Below, in pieces: positions 7,619 to 17,649 of a DNA stretch of 64,000 nucleotides. Position 1 is the stretch's first letter. Every line of letters begins with the position of its first letter. The notes beneath the pieces were generated by a model. That model ran no database searches. It had not been told where the DNA came from and saw nothing but the letters and a program-made list of their open reading frames with translations. The DNA is from Formosimonas limnophila (GTDB lineage: Bacteria; Pseudomonadota; Gammaproteobacteria; Burkholderiales; Burkholderiaceae), in assembly GCF_014652675.1 (NCBI RefSeq), contig NZ_BMZG01000009.1:17610-81609 (forward strand), read 5' to 3'. The position numbers and the translations under genes are program-made.

Positions 7619-9202
7619 ATGTCCATTCCTCTTCCTGCTGGTGTGCAAATCAATGGCACAGTGCGTGCCGAGTATGCGGCGATTTTGTCATTTGAGGCAT
7701 TGAGTTTCATTGCTGACTTGCACCGAACGTTTGCATCGAGACGTCGAGAGCTGTTGGCGGCGCGCGTGGCGCGTGCGGCGCGCCTCGATGCGGGTGAGCG
7801 ACCTGATTTTTTGGCGGAAACAGCGTCGGTGCGTGAGGGAAACTGGCGAGTTGCAGCAATTCCTGCTGCTTTGCAGTGTCGCCGAGTTGAGATTACAGGG
7901 CCTGTTGAGCGCAAGATGATTATCAATGCGCTGAATTCGGCCGCAGATGCTTATATGTCGGATTTCGAAGATTCAAACGCACCCAGCTGGGACAATCAAG
8001 TTCAGGGACAAATCAATTTATTTGACGCGATTCGTCGCCAAGTTGATTTTGAGACCAATGGCAAATCGTACAAGCTCAATGACAAAACCGCGACATTGCT
8101 CGTGCGCCCGCGTGGCTGGCATTTAGACGAAAAGCATGTGCTGGTCGATGGTGAGCGGATGTCGGGTGGTTTGTTTGATTTCGGTTTGTACTTTTTCCAC
8201 AATGCGAAAGAGCTGCTCGCACGCGGTGCAGGCCCGTATTTTTATCTGCCCAAAATGGAGTCGCATTTAGAAGCACGCTTATGGAATGACGTATTTGTTC
8301 GTGCGCAAGACAACCTGGGTATTCCGCAAGGCACGATTAAAGCGACGGTGTTGATTGAAACCATTGTGGCGGCTTTTGAGATGGATGAGATTTTGTATGA
8401 GTTGTGTGAGCACAGTGCGGGCTTGAATGCAGGTCGCTGGGATTATATTTTCTCGTGCATCAAAAAATTCAAAAACGACAAAGACTTCTGCTTGGCCGAC
8501 CGCTCGCAAGTGACGATGACGGCGCCATTCATGCGCGCTTACGCATTATTGTTGGTCAAAACCTGCCACAAGCGCGGCGCACCCGCCATGGGCGGTATGA
8601 GTGCCTTGATTCCCAGCAAAACTGATGTTGAGGCAAACGAGCGCGCCTTCACAGGCATTCGCAATGACAAAACCCGCGATGCGAGAGATGGGTACGATGG
8701 TGGTTGGGTCGCGCACCCAGGCTTGGTGGATGTGGCGATGGCAGAATTCGTCAAAGTGCTTGGCGACAAACCGAACCAGTTCGAGAAACAGCGTGATGAC
8801 GTGACGGTTACGGCTGATGATTTGCTCAATTTCAAACCCGAAGCGCCCATCACAGAGAATGGTTTACGCAACAACATCAATGTGGGCATTCATTACCTCG
8901 CAGCGTGGCTCGCGGGCAATGGCTGTGTACCGATTCACAACCTGATGGAAGACGCCGCCACTGCCGAAATCTCTCGCTCGCAAGTCTGGCAATGGATACG
9001 CTCAGACAAAGGTGTGCTGGACGATGGTCGCAAAGTCACTGCTGATTTGGTGCGCAGCATGGTGACTGAAGAAACAGCCAAAGTTGAGTCTGCACTCAAA
9101 GGCTTGAGCACTGTTGCTAAAGCTGCTCAGATTTTTGAAGACATGAGCACACGTGATGATTTTGTTGAGTTTCTAACTTTGCCGTTGTACGAAGAGTTTT
9201 GA
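7619..9202 (+). CDS. aceB: Malate synthase A
   Basis: A 527-residue malate synthase A, which condenses glyoxylate with acetyl-CoA to malate in the glyoxylate shunt. Signature segments are LLVRPRGWHLDEKHV (arginine contacting glyoxylate), the acidic metal-binding stretch KATVLIETIVAAFEMDEI, MSDFEDSNAPSW, and NAGRWDYIFS. Length matches the A isoform rather than the 720-residue G form. An AGGAGC site precedes the ATG. No isocitrate lyase gene is in the window, so the partner is elsewhere. The gene ends at a convergent terminator shared with the GST gene. Confidence 0.97.
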   Translation: MSIPLPAGVQINGTVRAEYAAILSFEALSFIADLHRTFASRRRELLAARVARAARLDAGERPDFLAETASVREGNWRVAAIPAALQCRRVEITGPVERKMIINALNSAADAYMSDFEDSNAPSWDNQVQGQINLFDAIRRQVDFETNGKSYKLNDKTATLLVRPRGWHLDEKHVLVDGERMSGGLFDFGLYFFHNAKELLARGAGPYFYLPKMESHLEARLWNDVFVRAQDNLGIPQGTIKATVLIETIVAAFEMDEILYELCEHSAGLNAGRWDYIFSCIKKFKNDKDFCLADRSQVTMTAPFMRAYALLLVKTCHKRGAPAMGGMSALIPSKTDVEANERAFTGIRNDKTRDARDGYDGGWVAHPGLVDVAMAEFVKVLGDKPNQFEKQRDDVTVTADDLLNFKPEAPITENGLRNNINVGIHYLAAWLAGNGCVPIHNLMEDAATAEISRSQVWQWIRSDKGVLDDGRKVTADLVRSMVTEETAKVESALKGLSTVAKAAQIFEDMSTRDDFVEFLTLPLYEEF

Positions 9203-9233
9203 TGGCTTTGTCGCAGTCAGTGTGATAAAAATA

Positions 9234-9266
9234 AAAAACCGTCAGCGTTTGCTGACGGTTTTTTTG
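9234..9266. terminator. Bidirectional terminator between aceB and the GST gene
   Basis: A nine-base stem (9238-9246 with 9251-9259) flanked by an A-run on the left and seven T on the right, so it can stop transcripts from both converging genes. Confidence 0.85.
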
Positions 9267-9274
9267 TGGGTTGA

Positions 9275-9875
9275 TTATTGAGGCAGTGTGCTTTTGAAGG
9301 GTTCTAATTCATTTAAGTAGTTTGCCAGTTTCGCCAAGTGCGGGTGAGACTCACGCCACGCTAACTGAGGCATCCGAAAATCCAAAAAGCCGAGCATACT
9401 GACAGTGGCCACATCCGCTAGGCTATAAGCATTATTGGCGCACCAAAGATGATGGGTTAAATGCGATTCCATACAATCGAGTCCCTGCATGATTTTGGCT
9501 GTTTGGCGGTCAATCCAAGGTTGGTGACTTTTTTCTATGGGGCGCAGCACAGTATCCACTCGAATTTTCACACCAGCATCGAGGATGCCGTCAGCCAGTG
9601 CGGTCCATTTTTTCACCGCCAGTTTCCTGTAAATATCTGTCGGGATGTGCATAGGCACTAAGTCTTCGAGATAATCCTCAATCACCCTTGAGTCAAATAC
9701 TGCGTAGCCATCTTCGAGAATAAGGCAGGGTACTTGAATGAGTGGATTGTATTCGGGGATGTGGTTGTCACCCCAGACGTCTTCTAAAACGAATTCATAG
9801 GGCAAGCCTTTTTCTGCGAGCAGGATGCGGATTTTGCGAACGAAAGGGGAGGGGAAGCGAACCAATCAGTTTCAT
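9275..9875 (-). pseudogene. Glutathione S-transferase family gene with a frameshift near its start
   Basis: From codon 9 onward the protein is a normal GST: a thioredoxin-like domain (PSPFVRKIRILLAEKGLPYE, VPCLILEDGYAVFDSRVIEDYL) and an all-helical C-terminal domain, about 200 residues in all. The natural start is the ATG at 9873-9875, which has a TAGGAAAA site and reads MKLIGSLP, the conserved opening of this family. After eight codons there is one C too many in a run of four C (9851-9854), throwing the ATG out of frame. The long frame can only be entered from a TTG at 9865 with no fitting ribosome-binding site. Either the gene is broken or the base is a sequencing error. Confidence 0.75.
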
Positions 9876-9994
9876 GATGTTTTTCCTATTGTATTGTTTT
9901 TGCAATAGTCATTTGCGTGAACACATATAGATACAGGGAAATCCTGATGCTATATTACGCTCATGTGTCGTGACTGACAACCAAGGACAACTCA

Positions 9995-10822
9995 ATGAAC
10001 ATCAATCAATTATTTAATACGCTCAAACCGTTGGCAAACACGCCTGTCATGCCCGTCATTTTCGTCGGGCACGGCTCGCCGATGAATGTTTTGCCAGACA
10101 ATGATTACTATCGAAGCTGGCAAGCTCTTGGTCAACGACTGGGTAAGCCGAATGCCATTTTGTGCATCAGCGCGCATTGGACGACGCGGCAGGACAGCTT
10201 GGTCAGTGAGGCTGCATTGCCTGAGACGATTTATGATTTCTATAACTTTCCGCCGCAAATGTATCAACAAAACTATCCTGCGGCTGGTTCTCCAGAATTG
10301 GCGCATGAGATTGCGCAGCACCTACATGCACAAACGGCAACACCTGTTGGCGTGCATGAGTCATACGGCTTAGATCATGGGGCTTGGTGTGTGATTATGC
10401 CGATGTTTCCACAAGCGGATGTGCCTGTCTTTCAACTGTCTGTGGCGATGAGTCGTGAGCCGCGTTATCACTATGAATTGGGGCGGGCGTTACGCTTTTT
10501 GCGCCGCAAGGGCGTGCTTATTATCAGCAGCGGTAACATAGTTCATAATCTTCGCACCATGCGCTTTGATGGCAGTGTGTATGACTGGGCTGTCGAGTTT
10601 GATGCGATCAGCGAGGCGAAAATCGCGGACAGAGATGACGATGCTCTGATTGATTTTGAGCAGTTTGGCGCAGCGGCGCAATTGTCAATTAACACCGCGG
10701 AACATTATTATCCCTTGTTGTACACGTTGGGCTTGAGGGAAGACAAAGATGACGTGTTGCAATTTAATACGACTATCGATGGCGCATCCATTACCATGCG
10801 CAGTTTGGTGGTGAGCCAATAG
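9995..10822 (+). CDS. ygiD: 4,5-DOPA dioxygenase extradiol, YgiD family
   Basis: A 275-residue member of the LigB/DODA family of extradiol ring-cleaving dioxygenases. The zinc or iron ligands are recognisable: His26 in VFGHGSPMN-like VGHGSPMN, His61 in CISAHW, His184 in SSGNIVHNLR and His237 in NTAEHYYP. E. coli YgiD opens L-DOPA in vitro; the true substrate is not established. It stands alone, divergent from the GST gene and convergent with the araC-type gene. Confidence 0.92.
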   Translation: MNINQLFNTLKPLANTPVMPVIFVGHGSPMNVLPDNDYYRSWQALGQRLGKPNAILCISAHWTTRQDSLVSEAALPETIYDFYNFPPQMYQQNYPAAGSPELAHEIAQHLHAQTATPVGVHESYGLDHGAWCVIMPMFPQADVPVFQLSVAMSREPRYHYELGRALRFLRRKGVLIISSGNIVHNLRTMRFDGSVYDWAVEFDAISEAKIADRDDDALIDFEQFGAAAQLSINTAEHYYPLLYTLGLREDKDDVLQFNTTIDGASITMRSLVVSQ

Positions 10823-10887
10823 GCTTGGAGGCTGAAAAAATATAGCGTTTCCAAAAAGAAGTAAAGTTTGAGCCCATGTGATGTTTT

Positions 10888-11835
10888 TTAGCCGCGTTTA
10901 ATTCCTTGCGGGCTTTGACCGTAATAGCGTTTAAACTCTCTGCTAAACTGAGATACGCTTTCATAACCCACAGCATATGCAGCGCTTTGTACGGTACAAG
11001 TTGTTTGGGTCAAGTGCACGTAGGCATGACTTAAACGAACTTTTTTGATGTATTGCATGGGTGAGTCTGCTGCATAATGCTTGAATGCACGTTGCAGTGT
11101 TGGAATGCTCATGCCAGCATGCGCAGCAATATCCTTCAACGTTATGGGTTGGTTCAACTGGCGCAAGATAAAATCTGTGGCTTGTAAAAACTGCGCAAAA
11201 CGACCATCTTGTGCTACCCATCCAGCAATAAACGCCCTTACTTCGGCCTGGTCAAGTGCAGAATAAATAAGGTTTTGAATGTGTGTTGGCACGAATAAAT
11301 CACAAGCCACTTCGTCACGCAATGTACTCAATAAACCGTACAAAGCCACTTGAATGGCTGGGGTTATCCTTACAGCCAAAAAACCTGTGGGTTTCGTCAC
11401 TGCGTGCTCAATTGTTTGTATTTCTGTCATGCGCTGCGTGATTTGGTGCATCAACTGCGCCACTTGCATTCGATCAAATCGAATTTGTATCCCAATCAAT
11501 GGTTCTTGTTCACTGGCGCTGGCATCGCAATAAACGGGATAAACCCCTGTTAAAAGCAACCCTTGTGTGGCGTTATAGACATAATGCATCTGTCCGAGCT
11601 GTGTGCTTTTTTCGCCCGAAAACAAAAACACAAATCCAGGTGTGTAGAGTGTTGGTTGATGTTGTTGTCCGTGCGCTTGATAAAAAACGTCAACATTTGG
11701 ACAAGCAGTGGTAAATATCCCTTCCGCTTTTTGGTTGGATTGCTTTTGCAATTGTTCAATCAATTGCTGAGTCAGATTCAGTAAGGCAATGTTGTTCATG
11801 AGCATATTTTGCATGATGTTAGAGCGTTTGAGCAA
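10888..11835 (-). CDS. AraC-family transcriptional regulator
   Basis: A 315-residue regulator. The C-terminal 100 residues hold the two AraC helix-turn-helix units: ITLKDIAAHAGMSIPTLQRA and the signature VQSAAYAVGYESVSQFSREF followed by YYGQSPQG. The N-terminal 190 residues fit the AraC_N type arm domain. It is divergent from the alpha/beta hydrolase gene across 147 bases, an arrangement in which such regulators usually control the hydrolase. The inducer is unknown. Confidence 0.9.
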   Translation of the reverse strand: MLKRSNIMQNMLMNNIALLNLTQQLIEQLQKQSNQKAEGIFTTACPNVDVFYQAHGQQHQPTLYTPGFVFLFSGEKSTQLGQMHYVYNATQGLLLTGVYPVYCDASASEQEPLIGIQIRFDRMQVAQLMHQITQRMTEIQTIEHAVTKPTGFLAVRITPAIQVALYGLLSTLRDEVACDLFVPTHIQNLIYSALDQAEVRAFIAGWVAQDGRFAQFLQATDFILRQLNQPITLKDIAAHAGMSIPTLQRAFKHYAADSPMQYIKKVRLSHAYVHLTQTTCTVQSAAYAVGYESVSQFSREFKRYYGQSPQGIKRG

Positions 11836-11982
11836 TATTTAACAGAGAGGATGAACATTTTAGGCAAACTTTTGAATTTTTTAGGCATCGGCAAACCGTC
11901 CACCAATACTTAGAATTTCAAACACTCCCACAATGGCTGTGGTGGGTAAATTTATTTGAATTTACACCTATAAGGATCAAAA

Positions 11983-12915
11983 ATGTCAGACTCACGTCAA
12001 CCTAGTCCCGAGCAATTTGCAGTCATTCAAGCTGTCGCCAACTTCTCAGCCAAACCCATGCGTACCCCAATCCTCAAAACCCCTGCCGATCATGGTATGG
12101 CTTACGAGGATGTGTTTTTCCCTTCGTTGGATGGTGTGCCATTGGAAGCTTGGTATATCCCAGCGGCAAAGCCATCGAATTTACTCATCATTGCTAACCA
12201 CCCACTGCCAATGAACCGATACGGCCTAGCAGGACATCTCTCCCCATGGGACGTGCTCGATCCAACGGAAATCAATTTTTTACATGAGCTGAAACACCTG
12301 CACGATGCAGGCTACAACATCTTGACTTATGACCTTCGCAATCTGGGGCGCAGCGGCACGGGCAATAACGGTGCGTGTGGCGTCGGTCGTTATGAGTGGC
12401 GTGACTGCGTAGGTGCACAGAATTATGTGAATGCGCATCCAGAATTATCAAAAATGAAAGTCGGTTTATTGAGCCGCTGCACAGGTGGCAATGCCCAGTA
12501 CGAGGCTATTTCAGGTCGTCCTGATTTGTTCAAAGACGTGGCGTGCATGGTCAGCCCAATGGTGGTCTCCATGGAGACATTCACCAAGCATTACGCCAAT
12601 TCAGTTGTGCCTGGTGCAGGTGATTTCCCTGATATTTTAGACTTTGAACAAGTCAAAGCAGGCGGCTTGAAAAATTCAGAAATGACGCCTCATCTGTTTG
12701 CCCCAGACGTCAAAATGCCCACACTGGTGGTGCAAGTGCGTGAAGATCGTTGGACATCCGTTGAAGACGGTGAAAAAACCTTTGAACTTTTGGGCGCCAA
12801 AGAAAAAGAGATATTTTGGATTGAAGGTACGCCACGCCGCTGGGCGGGCTACAACTATTTTGGTAAGCATCCAGAGAGATTGCTAGGTTGGTTTGACAAA
12901 TACATGAAAAACTAA
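11983..12915 (+). CDS. Alpha/beta hydrolase with an apparent cysteine nucleophile
   Basis: A 310-residue alpha/beta hydrolase. The core features are a LIIANHPLP oxyanion-side strand (about 68-76), NILTYDLRNLGRSG (about 112-125) and a nucleophile-elbow position reading GLLSRCTGGNA, where Cys166 occupies the place of the usual serine (small-x-nucleophile-x-small = S-R-C-T-G). A cysteine nucleophile is established in dienelactone hydrolases. The acid is probably an Asp in QVREDRWT; the histidine is less clear, with GKHPE near the C-terminus the only late candidate. It is divergent from the AraC gene and probably regulated by it. Confidence 0.85.
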   Translation: MSDSRQPSPEQFAVIQAVANFSAKPMRTPILKTPADHGMAYEDVFFPSLDGVPLEAWYIPAAKPSNLLIIANHPLPMNRYGLAGHLSPWDVLDPTEINFLHELKHLHDAGYNILTYDLRNLGRSGTGNNGACGVGRYEWRDCVGAQNYVNAHPELSKMKVGLLSRCTGGNAQYEAISGRPDLFKDVACMVSPMVVSMETFTKHYANSVVPGAGDFPDILDFEQVKAGGLKNSEMTPHLFAPDVKMPTLVVQVREDRWTSVEDGEKTFELLGAKEKEIFWIEGTPRRWAGYNYFGKHPERLLGWFDKYMKN

Positions 12916-12984
12916 TCGCTTGGCGAAGCAATTCTTATTCGTCGCATTGCCAAAATTTGGCGTACTTTGGTTTAAACTGCCAAC

Positions 12985-13020
12985 TCACAAAAAAGCGAGC
13001 CTAAGCTCGCTTTTTTGTGA
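12985..13020. terminator. Bidirectional terminator between the hydrolase gene and ggt
   Basis: A perfect 16-base inverted repeat (12985-13000 with 13005-13020) with a six-A run on one arm and six T on the other, separating two convergent genes. Confidence 0.85.
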
Positions 13021-13033
13021 TTTGGAGAGATGA

Positions 13034-14800
13034 TTAGTCGCCTTTCACCGTGCCTTCGCGGCGAGAGTCTGCACCGCCGATGTAACCGTTTGGTGTTTTG
13101 ACGATGGCTGATAAACCGCTGGTGGTTTCACCTTCAATCACGTCGTGGCCTTTGGCTTTGAGTTCGGCTGTGGCTGCGGTCCAATCTGCGCCCTTTTCTA
13201 ACTCGGTTTTGCCATTGTTGCGGCTGCCATAGTGGGCGGCATCAACGGCGGTTTGTGGATCCATTTTCCAATCAATCAGATTGACCAATGTTTGCGCCAC
13301 GTAGTTGATGATGCGCGAGCCGCCGGGTGAGCCAACCACCATTTCGAGGTTACCTGCTTTATCAAACACGAGCACGGGTGCCATCGATGAGCGTGGGCGT
13401 TTGCCTGCTTGGACGCGATTGGCGACTGCTGAGCCGTCTTTGTTCATGGGTGAGAATGAAAAATCAGTCAATTGGTTGTTTAGCAGCATACCTTTGACAA
13501 ATTGGCGTGCGCCGAACTGGTCTTCGATGGACGTGGTCATGGATACGGCGTGACCGTTCGCATCAACAATAGAAATATGCGACGTTGATGTCAACTCTGG
13601 TGAACCGAGGTCGATGCGGGCGACTTTTTTCATTTCCTCAGGGACGCCAGCGGTGGCTTTGCCCGCGATGGATTTGTTGGGGTCAATCAACGCTGAGCGA
13701 CGAGCCAAGTAATTTTTGTCTATCAGCGCCGCAGTCGGCACTTTGACAAAATCAGGGTCTGCCAAATACATGCCGCGATCAGCAAATGCGTAACTGCCGG
13801 CTTCAGTGTAATAGTGAATCGCTTGTGCATCGGCTGGTTTGAGGTTTTTCAAATCAAACCGCTCCAACATGCCCAAAATTTGCAGAACCGCAACGCCGCC
13901 TGAGCTTGGTGCAGCGGGACCGCAGATTTTGTGACCACGATAATCGCCGCAGACCGCTGTGCGTGTTTTCGCTTTGTAACCTGCCATATCGGCCAGTGCC
14001 ATGCTGCCGGGGTTGGTGGGGTGGCTGTTGACTTTATTGACGATGGCTTTGGCAACATCGCCTGTGTAAAAGCCTTTTGGACCCTGTTTGGCAATGGTTT
14101 TGAGGACGGCTGCATACTCAGGGTTTTTCAAAACCGTACCCACGGCTTTGGGCGTGATGCCATCCGCTTCGTAGAAATAAGTTTTAGCCGCTTCGTCTTT
14201 GTTTAGGTATTTTTCGGTTTTCAGTAAAGTATTTAAGCGTGGGGAAATCGCAAAACCGTTTTCAGCTAGCGCGATAGCTGGTTTGAACAGTTCTGCCCAA
14301 GGCAATTTGCCTTCGCGTTTGTGCGCTAAGTCCAACATTGCAACCACGCCAGGCACACCGACTGATCGTCCGCCTACCACTGCGTCATAAAAAGCCATGT
14401 CTGCGCCCGCATCAGTTTGGAATAACTTTTCATTGACTTTTTTAGGCGCGGTTTCGCGGCCGTCATAGTTGGTCACATTTTTACCATCAAAGGTCAATAA
14501 GAATGCACCGCCCGCAATCCCTGATGACTGTGGTTCTGTCAAACCGAGCACCAGCTGGGCAGCAATCGCAGCATCAACCGCGGAGCCACCTTTTTTTAGC
14601 ACATCGTAAGCGGCATTGGTTGCAAGAGGGTTTGCTGTGGCGGCCATAAATTTTTTGGAGGAAATAGACGCTTTTCCGACGGATTTGCCGCTGGCAGCCT
14701 CTGGATTGGCATCTTGAGCGGTAACGCTCAAGGCTGTAAGGATGGTGCTGGCCAATAATGTTGATTTGAGTAGTTGATGCGCGGTGTGACGAGACCTCAT
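13034..14800 (-). CDS. ggt: Gamma-glutamyltransferase
   Basis: A 588-residue periplasmic enzyme that cleaves or transfers the gamma-glutamyl group of glutathione. An N-terminal signal peptide ends near residue 29 (LTALSVTAQDA). The proenzyme cleaves itself before a threonine; here that is Thr406 in LTSTSHISIVD. Other family motifs are SSGIAGGAFLL, YDGRETAP, GGRSVGVPG, the substrate-binding GKRPRSSMAP, and VGSPGGSRI. It reads away from the ribosomal block and has its own AT-rich upstream region with repeated TATAGTG motifs. Confidence 0.96.
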   Translation of the reverse strand: MRSRHTAHQLLKSTLLASTILTALSVTAQDANPEAASGKSVGKASISSKKFMAATANPLATNAAYDVLKKGGSAVDAAIAAQLVLGLTEPQSSGIAGGAFLLTFDGKNVTNYDGRETAPKKVNEKLFQTDAGADMAFYDAVVGGRSVGVPGVVAMLDLAHKREGKLPWAELFKPAIALAENGFAISPRLNTLLKTEKYLNKDEAAKTYFYEADGITPKAVGTVLKNPEYAAVLKTIAKQGPKGFYTGDVAKAIVNKVNSHPTNPGSMALADMAGYKAKTRTAVCGDYRGHKICGPAAPSSGGVAVLQILGMLERFDLKNLKPADAQAIHYYTEAGSYAFADRGMYLADPDFVKVPTAALIDKNYLARRSALIDPNKSIAGKATAGVPEEMKKVARIDLGSPELTSTSHISIVDANGHAVSMTTSIEDQFGARQFVKGMLLNNQLTDFSFSPMNKDGSAVANRVQAGKRPRSSMAPVLVFDKAGNLEMVVGSPGGSRIINYVAQTLVNLIDWKMDPQTAVDAAHYGSRNNGKTELEKGADWTAATAELKAKGHDVIEGETTSGLSAIVKTPNGYIGGADSRREGTVKGD

Positions 14801-15257
14801 GTGTGCTCCTAATATATAGTGCTATATAGTGTTAAAATGTTAAAATTTTTAATTGATGGTCAGGTTTGACAAATAACCAGCAATCCAATAAAGATAGCAG
14901 AAAGCCAGACAAAAGTAAAAGAACAAAAATACATAAATTGCCCATGATTTTGGTTGGCTGTGACGAGCCAAAATCATCTCAAACGCATAAATGGGCGGAA
15001 CGAACATTCCGCACTATTGAAACAAGCGGGTGGCAAAAGTAAACAGAGTGTCTGCTTGTTGTTGCTTTTTGCCATAAATCTTTAAAAAACAACGACTTTT
15101 ACAAGGTTTTACCGTCAAGAAGGCTTGCCAATGGACAAGAATTGTAATATCATACAAAGCTAACCTTTTTTGTTTATGGGTTGTCAGTGGTGTTTTTAAT
15201 CAAAAAACACTAAATATCATCTACCCTGACCAATCGTAGTCGGGAATGGAGTTAATA
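14801..15257 (+). promoter_or_regulatory. Promoter region of the rplC-led ribosomal operon
   Basis: This 457-base gap between divergent ggt and rplC contains no gene. A sigma70-type promoter is visible: TTGCCA at 15125-15130, a 17-base spacer, and TATCAT at 15148-15153, giving a leader of about 100 bases. A 12-base-pair hairpin with a four-base bulge lies at 14944-14976; its role is unknown. No rpsJ reading frame is present, although rpsJ normally heads this operon. Confidence 0.6.
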
Positions 15258-15911
15258 ATGAGTCACAATGGACTGGGTCTGTTGGGTCGCAAAGTGGGCA
15301 TGACCCGCATTTTTACTGAGGATGGCGAGTCTATTCCAGTAACAGTGTTGGATGTGTCAAACAACCGCGTTACCCAAGTCAAGACACAAGAGACTGACGG
15401 CTACACAGCTGTTCAAGTCACTTACGGTACTCGTCGTGCATCACGCGTTGCTAAAGCCCAAGCGGGTCACTTAGCAAAAGCAGGTGTGGAAGCGGGTTCG
15501 TTCACTAAAGAGTTTCGTTTGTCTGCTGATGCTGCATCTGAATTAGCGGCTGGCGCAAACGTTTCTGTCGAAATTTTCCAAGTTGGTCAAAAAGTTGATG
15601 TATCTGGCGTTACCATCGGTAAAGGCTATGCAGGTACGATTAAACGTTACAACTTCGGTTCTGGCCGTGCCACACACGGTAACTCACGCTCACACAATGT
15701 ACCTGGCTCTATCGGTATGGCGCAAGATCCAGGTCGTGTATTTCCTGGTAAGCGTATGACGGGTCACATGGGTGATGTAAATCGCACGGTGCAAAATTTA
15801 GAAATCGCACGTGTTGACGTAGAACGTGGCTTGTTGCTTGTTAAGGGCGCGGTTCCAGGTTCTAAAAACGGTGAAGTCATCGTGAAAAGCGCAGTGAAAG
15901 GAGCGAAATAA
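15258..15911 (+). CDS. rplC: Large-subunit ribosomal protein L3
   Basis: A 217-residue L3, which helps nucleate 50S assembly and reaches the peptidyltransferase centre. It opens [20 protein letters not shown], and contains the conserved [20 protein letters not shown] and [15 protein letters not shown] segments. The ATG at 15258 follows a GGAG site by six bases; an upstream in-frame start was rejected. It is the first gene of the operon here, because rpsJ is missing. It overlaps rplD by one base (TAATG). Confidence 0.98.
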   Translation: MSHNGLGLLGRKVGMTRIFTEDGESIPVTVLDVSNNRVTQVKTQETDGYTAVQVTYGTRRASRVAKAQAGHLAKAGVEAGSFTKEFRLSADAASELAAGANVSVEIFQVGQKVDVSGVTIGKGYAGTIKRYNFGSGRATHGNSRSHNVPGSIGMAQDPGRVFPGKRMTGHMGDVNRTVQNLEIARVDVERGLLLVKGAVPGSKNGEVIVKSAVKGAK

Positions 15912-16516
15912 TGGATATTAAGCTCTTGGAAGGTGGTTCGGTCGCAGCATCTGACGCGGTATTTGGTCGTGATTACAACGAAGCTTTGATTCATCAAGTT
16001 GTTGTTGCCTACCAAGCCAATGCTCGTTCAGGCAATCGTGCGCAAAAAAGTCGTGAAACGGTTAAGCACAGTACCAAAAAACCTTGGCGTCAAAAGGGTA
16101 CGGGTCGTGCGCGTTCAGGTATGACTTCGTCGCCGATTTGGCGCGGAGGTGGACGTGCGTTCCCGAATTCCCCTGATGAAAACTTCACGCAAAAAGTTAA
16201 CCGTAAAATGCACCGCGCAGCTTTGTGCAGTATTTTCTCCCAACTCGTTCGTGACGATCGCTTGGTTGTGGTGGAAAACTTCGTTGTTGAAGCACCAAAA
16301 ACCAAATTGGTTTCTGATAAATTAAAAAGCATGGGTTTGACGTCTACGCTCATCATCACTGATGACTTTTCTGATAACTTGTTCTTGGCAACACGCAACT
16401 TGGTTAATGTGATGGTTTTAGAACCAAAGCACGTTGATCCATTGTCTTTGTTGTACTTCGGTAAAGTTGTGGTCACCAAAGGTGCGGTCGCGCAAATCGA
16501 GGAGATCTTGTCATGA
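15911..16516 (+). CDS. rplD: Large-subunit ribosomal protein L4
   Basis: A 201-residue L4. The conserved loop that lines the exit tunnel is present as [20 protein letters not shown] and [10 protein letters not shown]. In E. coli L4 also represses this operon through the S10 leader; that leader is not present upstream here. The start overlaps the rplC stop and the stop overlaps the rplW start. Confidence 0.98.
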   Translation: MDIKLLEGGSVAASDAVFGRDYNEALIHQVVVAYQANARSGNRAQKSRETVKHSTKKPWRQKGTGRARSGMTSSPIWRGGGRAFPNSPDENFTQKVNRKMHRAALCSIFSQLVRDDRLVVVENFVVEAPKTKLVSDKLKSMGLTSTLIITDDFSDNLFLATRNLVNVMVLEPKHVDPLSLLYFGKVVVTKGAVAQIEEILS

Positions 16517-16812
16517 ATCAAGAACGTTTAATGCAAGTTTTACTCGCGCCAATCGTTTCAGAAAAAAGCACGTTTATCGCAGAAAAGCATGAGCAAGTGG
16601 CTTTCCGCGTGATGCCATGTGCCACAAAGCCTGAAATCAAAGCGGCTGTTGAATTGTTGTTTAAAGTGGAAGTTGAAGGCGTTCGTGTCATCAACCGTAA
16701 GGGCAAAACCAAGCGCACAGGTCGTGGCTTAGGTCGTCGCTCTAATGCGCGCTTGGCATACGTGGCCTTGAAAAAAGGTCAAGAAATCCACTTTGACGAG
16801 GAGGTTAAATAA
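16513..16812 (+). CDS. rplW: Large-subunit ribosomal protein L23
   Basis: A 99-residue L23, located at the tunnel exit, where it docks trigger factor and the signal recognition particle. The motifs APIVSEKST near the N-terminus and [20 protein letters not shown] are typical. Translation is coupled to rplD (ATGA overlap) and to rplB (TAATG overlap). Confidence 0.98.
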   Translation: MNQERLMQVLLAPIVSEKSTFIAEKHEQVAFRVMPCATKPEIKAAVELLFKVEVEGVRVINRKGKTKRTGRGLGRRSNARLAYVALKKGQEIHFDEEVK

Positions 16813-17639
16813 TGGCACTCGTAAAAGTCAAACCAACCTCGCCTGGCCGTCGTGGCCTAGTTAAGGTTGTTAATAAAGAGTTGCACAAAGGCGCGCCTCA
16901 CGCTCCTTTGCTTGAACCACAAAAGCAAAATGCTGGTCGTAACCACCGTGGTGTCATCACCACTCGCCATAAAGGCGGCGGTCACAAGCACCACTATCGC
17001 GTCATCGACTTCAAGCGCAATGACAAAGATGGTATTCCAGCAAAAGTAGAGCGTTTGGAGTATGATCCAAACCGTTCGGCGAACATTGCTTTGTTGTTGT
17101 ACGCAGACGGCGAACGCCGCTACATCATCGCTCCACGTGGTGTATCAGCTGGTCAGGAACTCATCAGCGGTTCAGAAGCGCCAATCAAAACAGGTAATAC
17201 ATTGCCAATTCGCAATATTCCTGTCGGCTCAACCATTCACTGTATCGAAATGAAGCCGGGCAAAGGCGCGCAAATCGCTCGTTCAGCTGGTACTTCAGTT
17301 CAATTAATGGCTCGTGAAGGCATCTACGCTCAATTGCGTTTGCGCTCAGGTGAAGTTCGCCGCGTACACGTTGATTGCCGCGCCACCATTGGTGAGGTCG
17401 GTAACGAAGAGCATGGTTTGCGTCAAATCGGTAAAGCAGGTGCAACGCGCTGGCGTGGTATCCGCCCAACGGTGCGTGGTGTTGTGATGAATCCGGTTGA
17501 TCACCCGCACGGTGGTGGTGAAGGTCGTACTTCAGCTGGTATGCATCCTGTGTCACCATGGGGTCAGAAGACCAAGGGTTATCGTACTCGCCGTAACAAG
17601 CGTACCGATAGCATGATTGTTAAACGTCGCTACAAATAA
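16812..17639 (+). CDS. rplB: Large-subunit ribosomal protein L2
   Basis: A 275-residue L2, needed for subunit joining and peptidyl transfer. The conserved segments include [20 protein letters not shown], the loop [19 protein letters not shown] with the key histidine, and the basic C-terminus [14 protein letters not shown]. It overlaps rplW by one base and is followed by rpsS after ten bases. Confidence 0.98.
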   Translation: MALVKVKPTSPGRRGLVKVVNKELHKGAPHAPLLEPQKQNAGRNHRGVITTRHKGGGHKHHYRVIDFKRNDKDGIPAKVERLEYDPNRSANIALLLYADGERRYIIAPRGVSAGQELISGSEAPIKTGNTLPIRNIPVGSTIHCIEMKPGKGAQIARSAGTSVQLMAREGIYAQLRLRSGEVRRVHVDCRATIGEVGNEEHGLRQIGKAGATRWRGIRPTVRGVVMNPVDHPHGGGEGRTSAGMHPVSPWGQKTKGYRTRRNKRTDSMIVKRRYK

Positions 17640-17649
17640 GGAGTGAATA

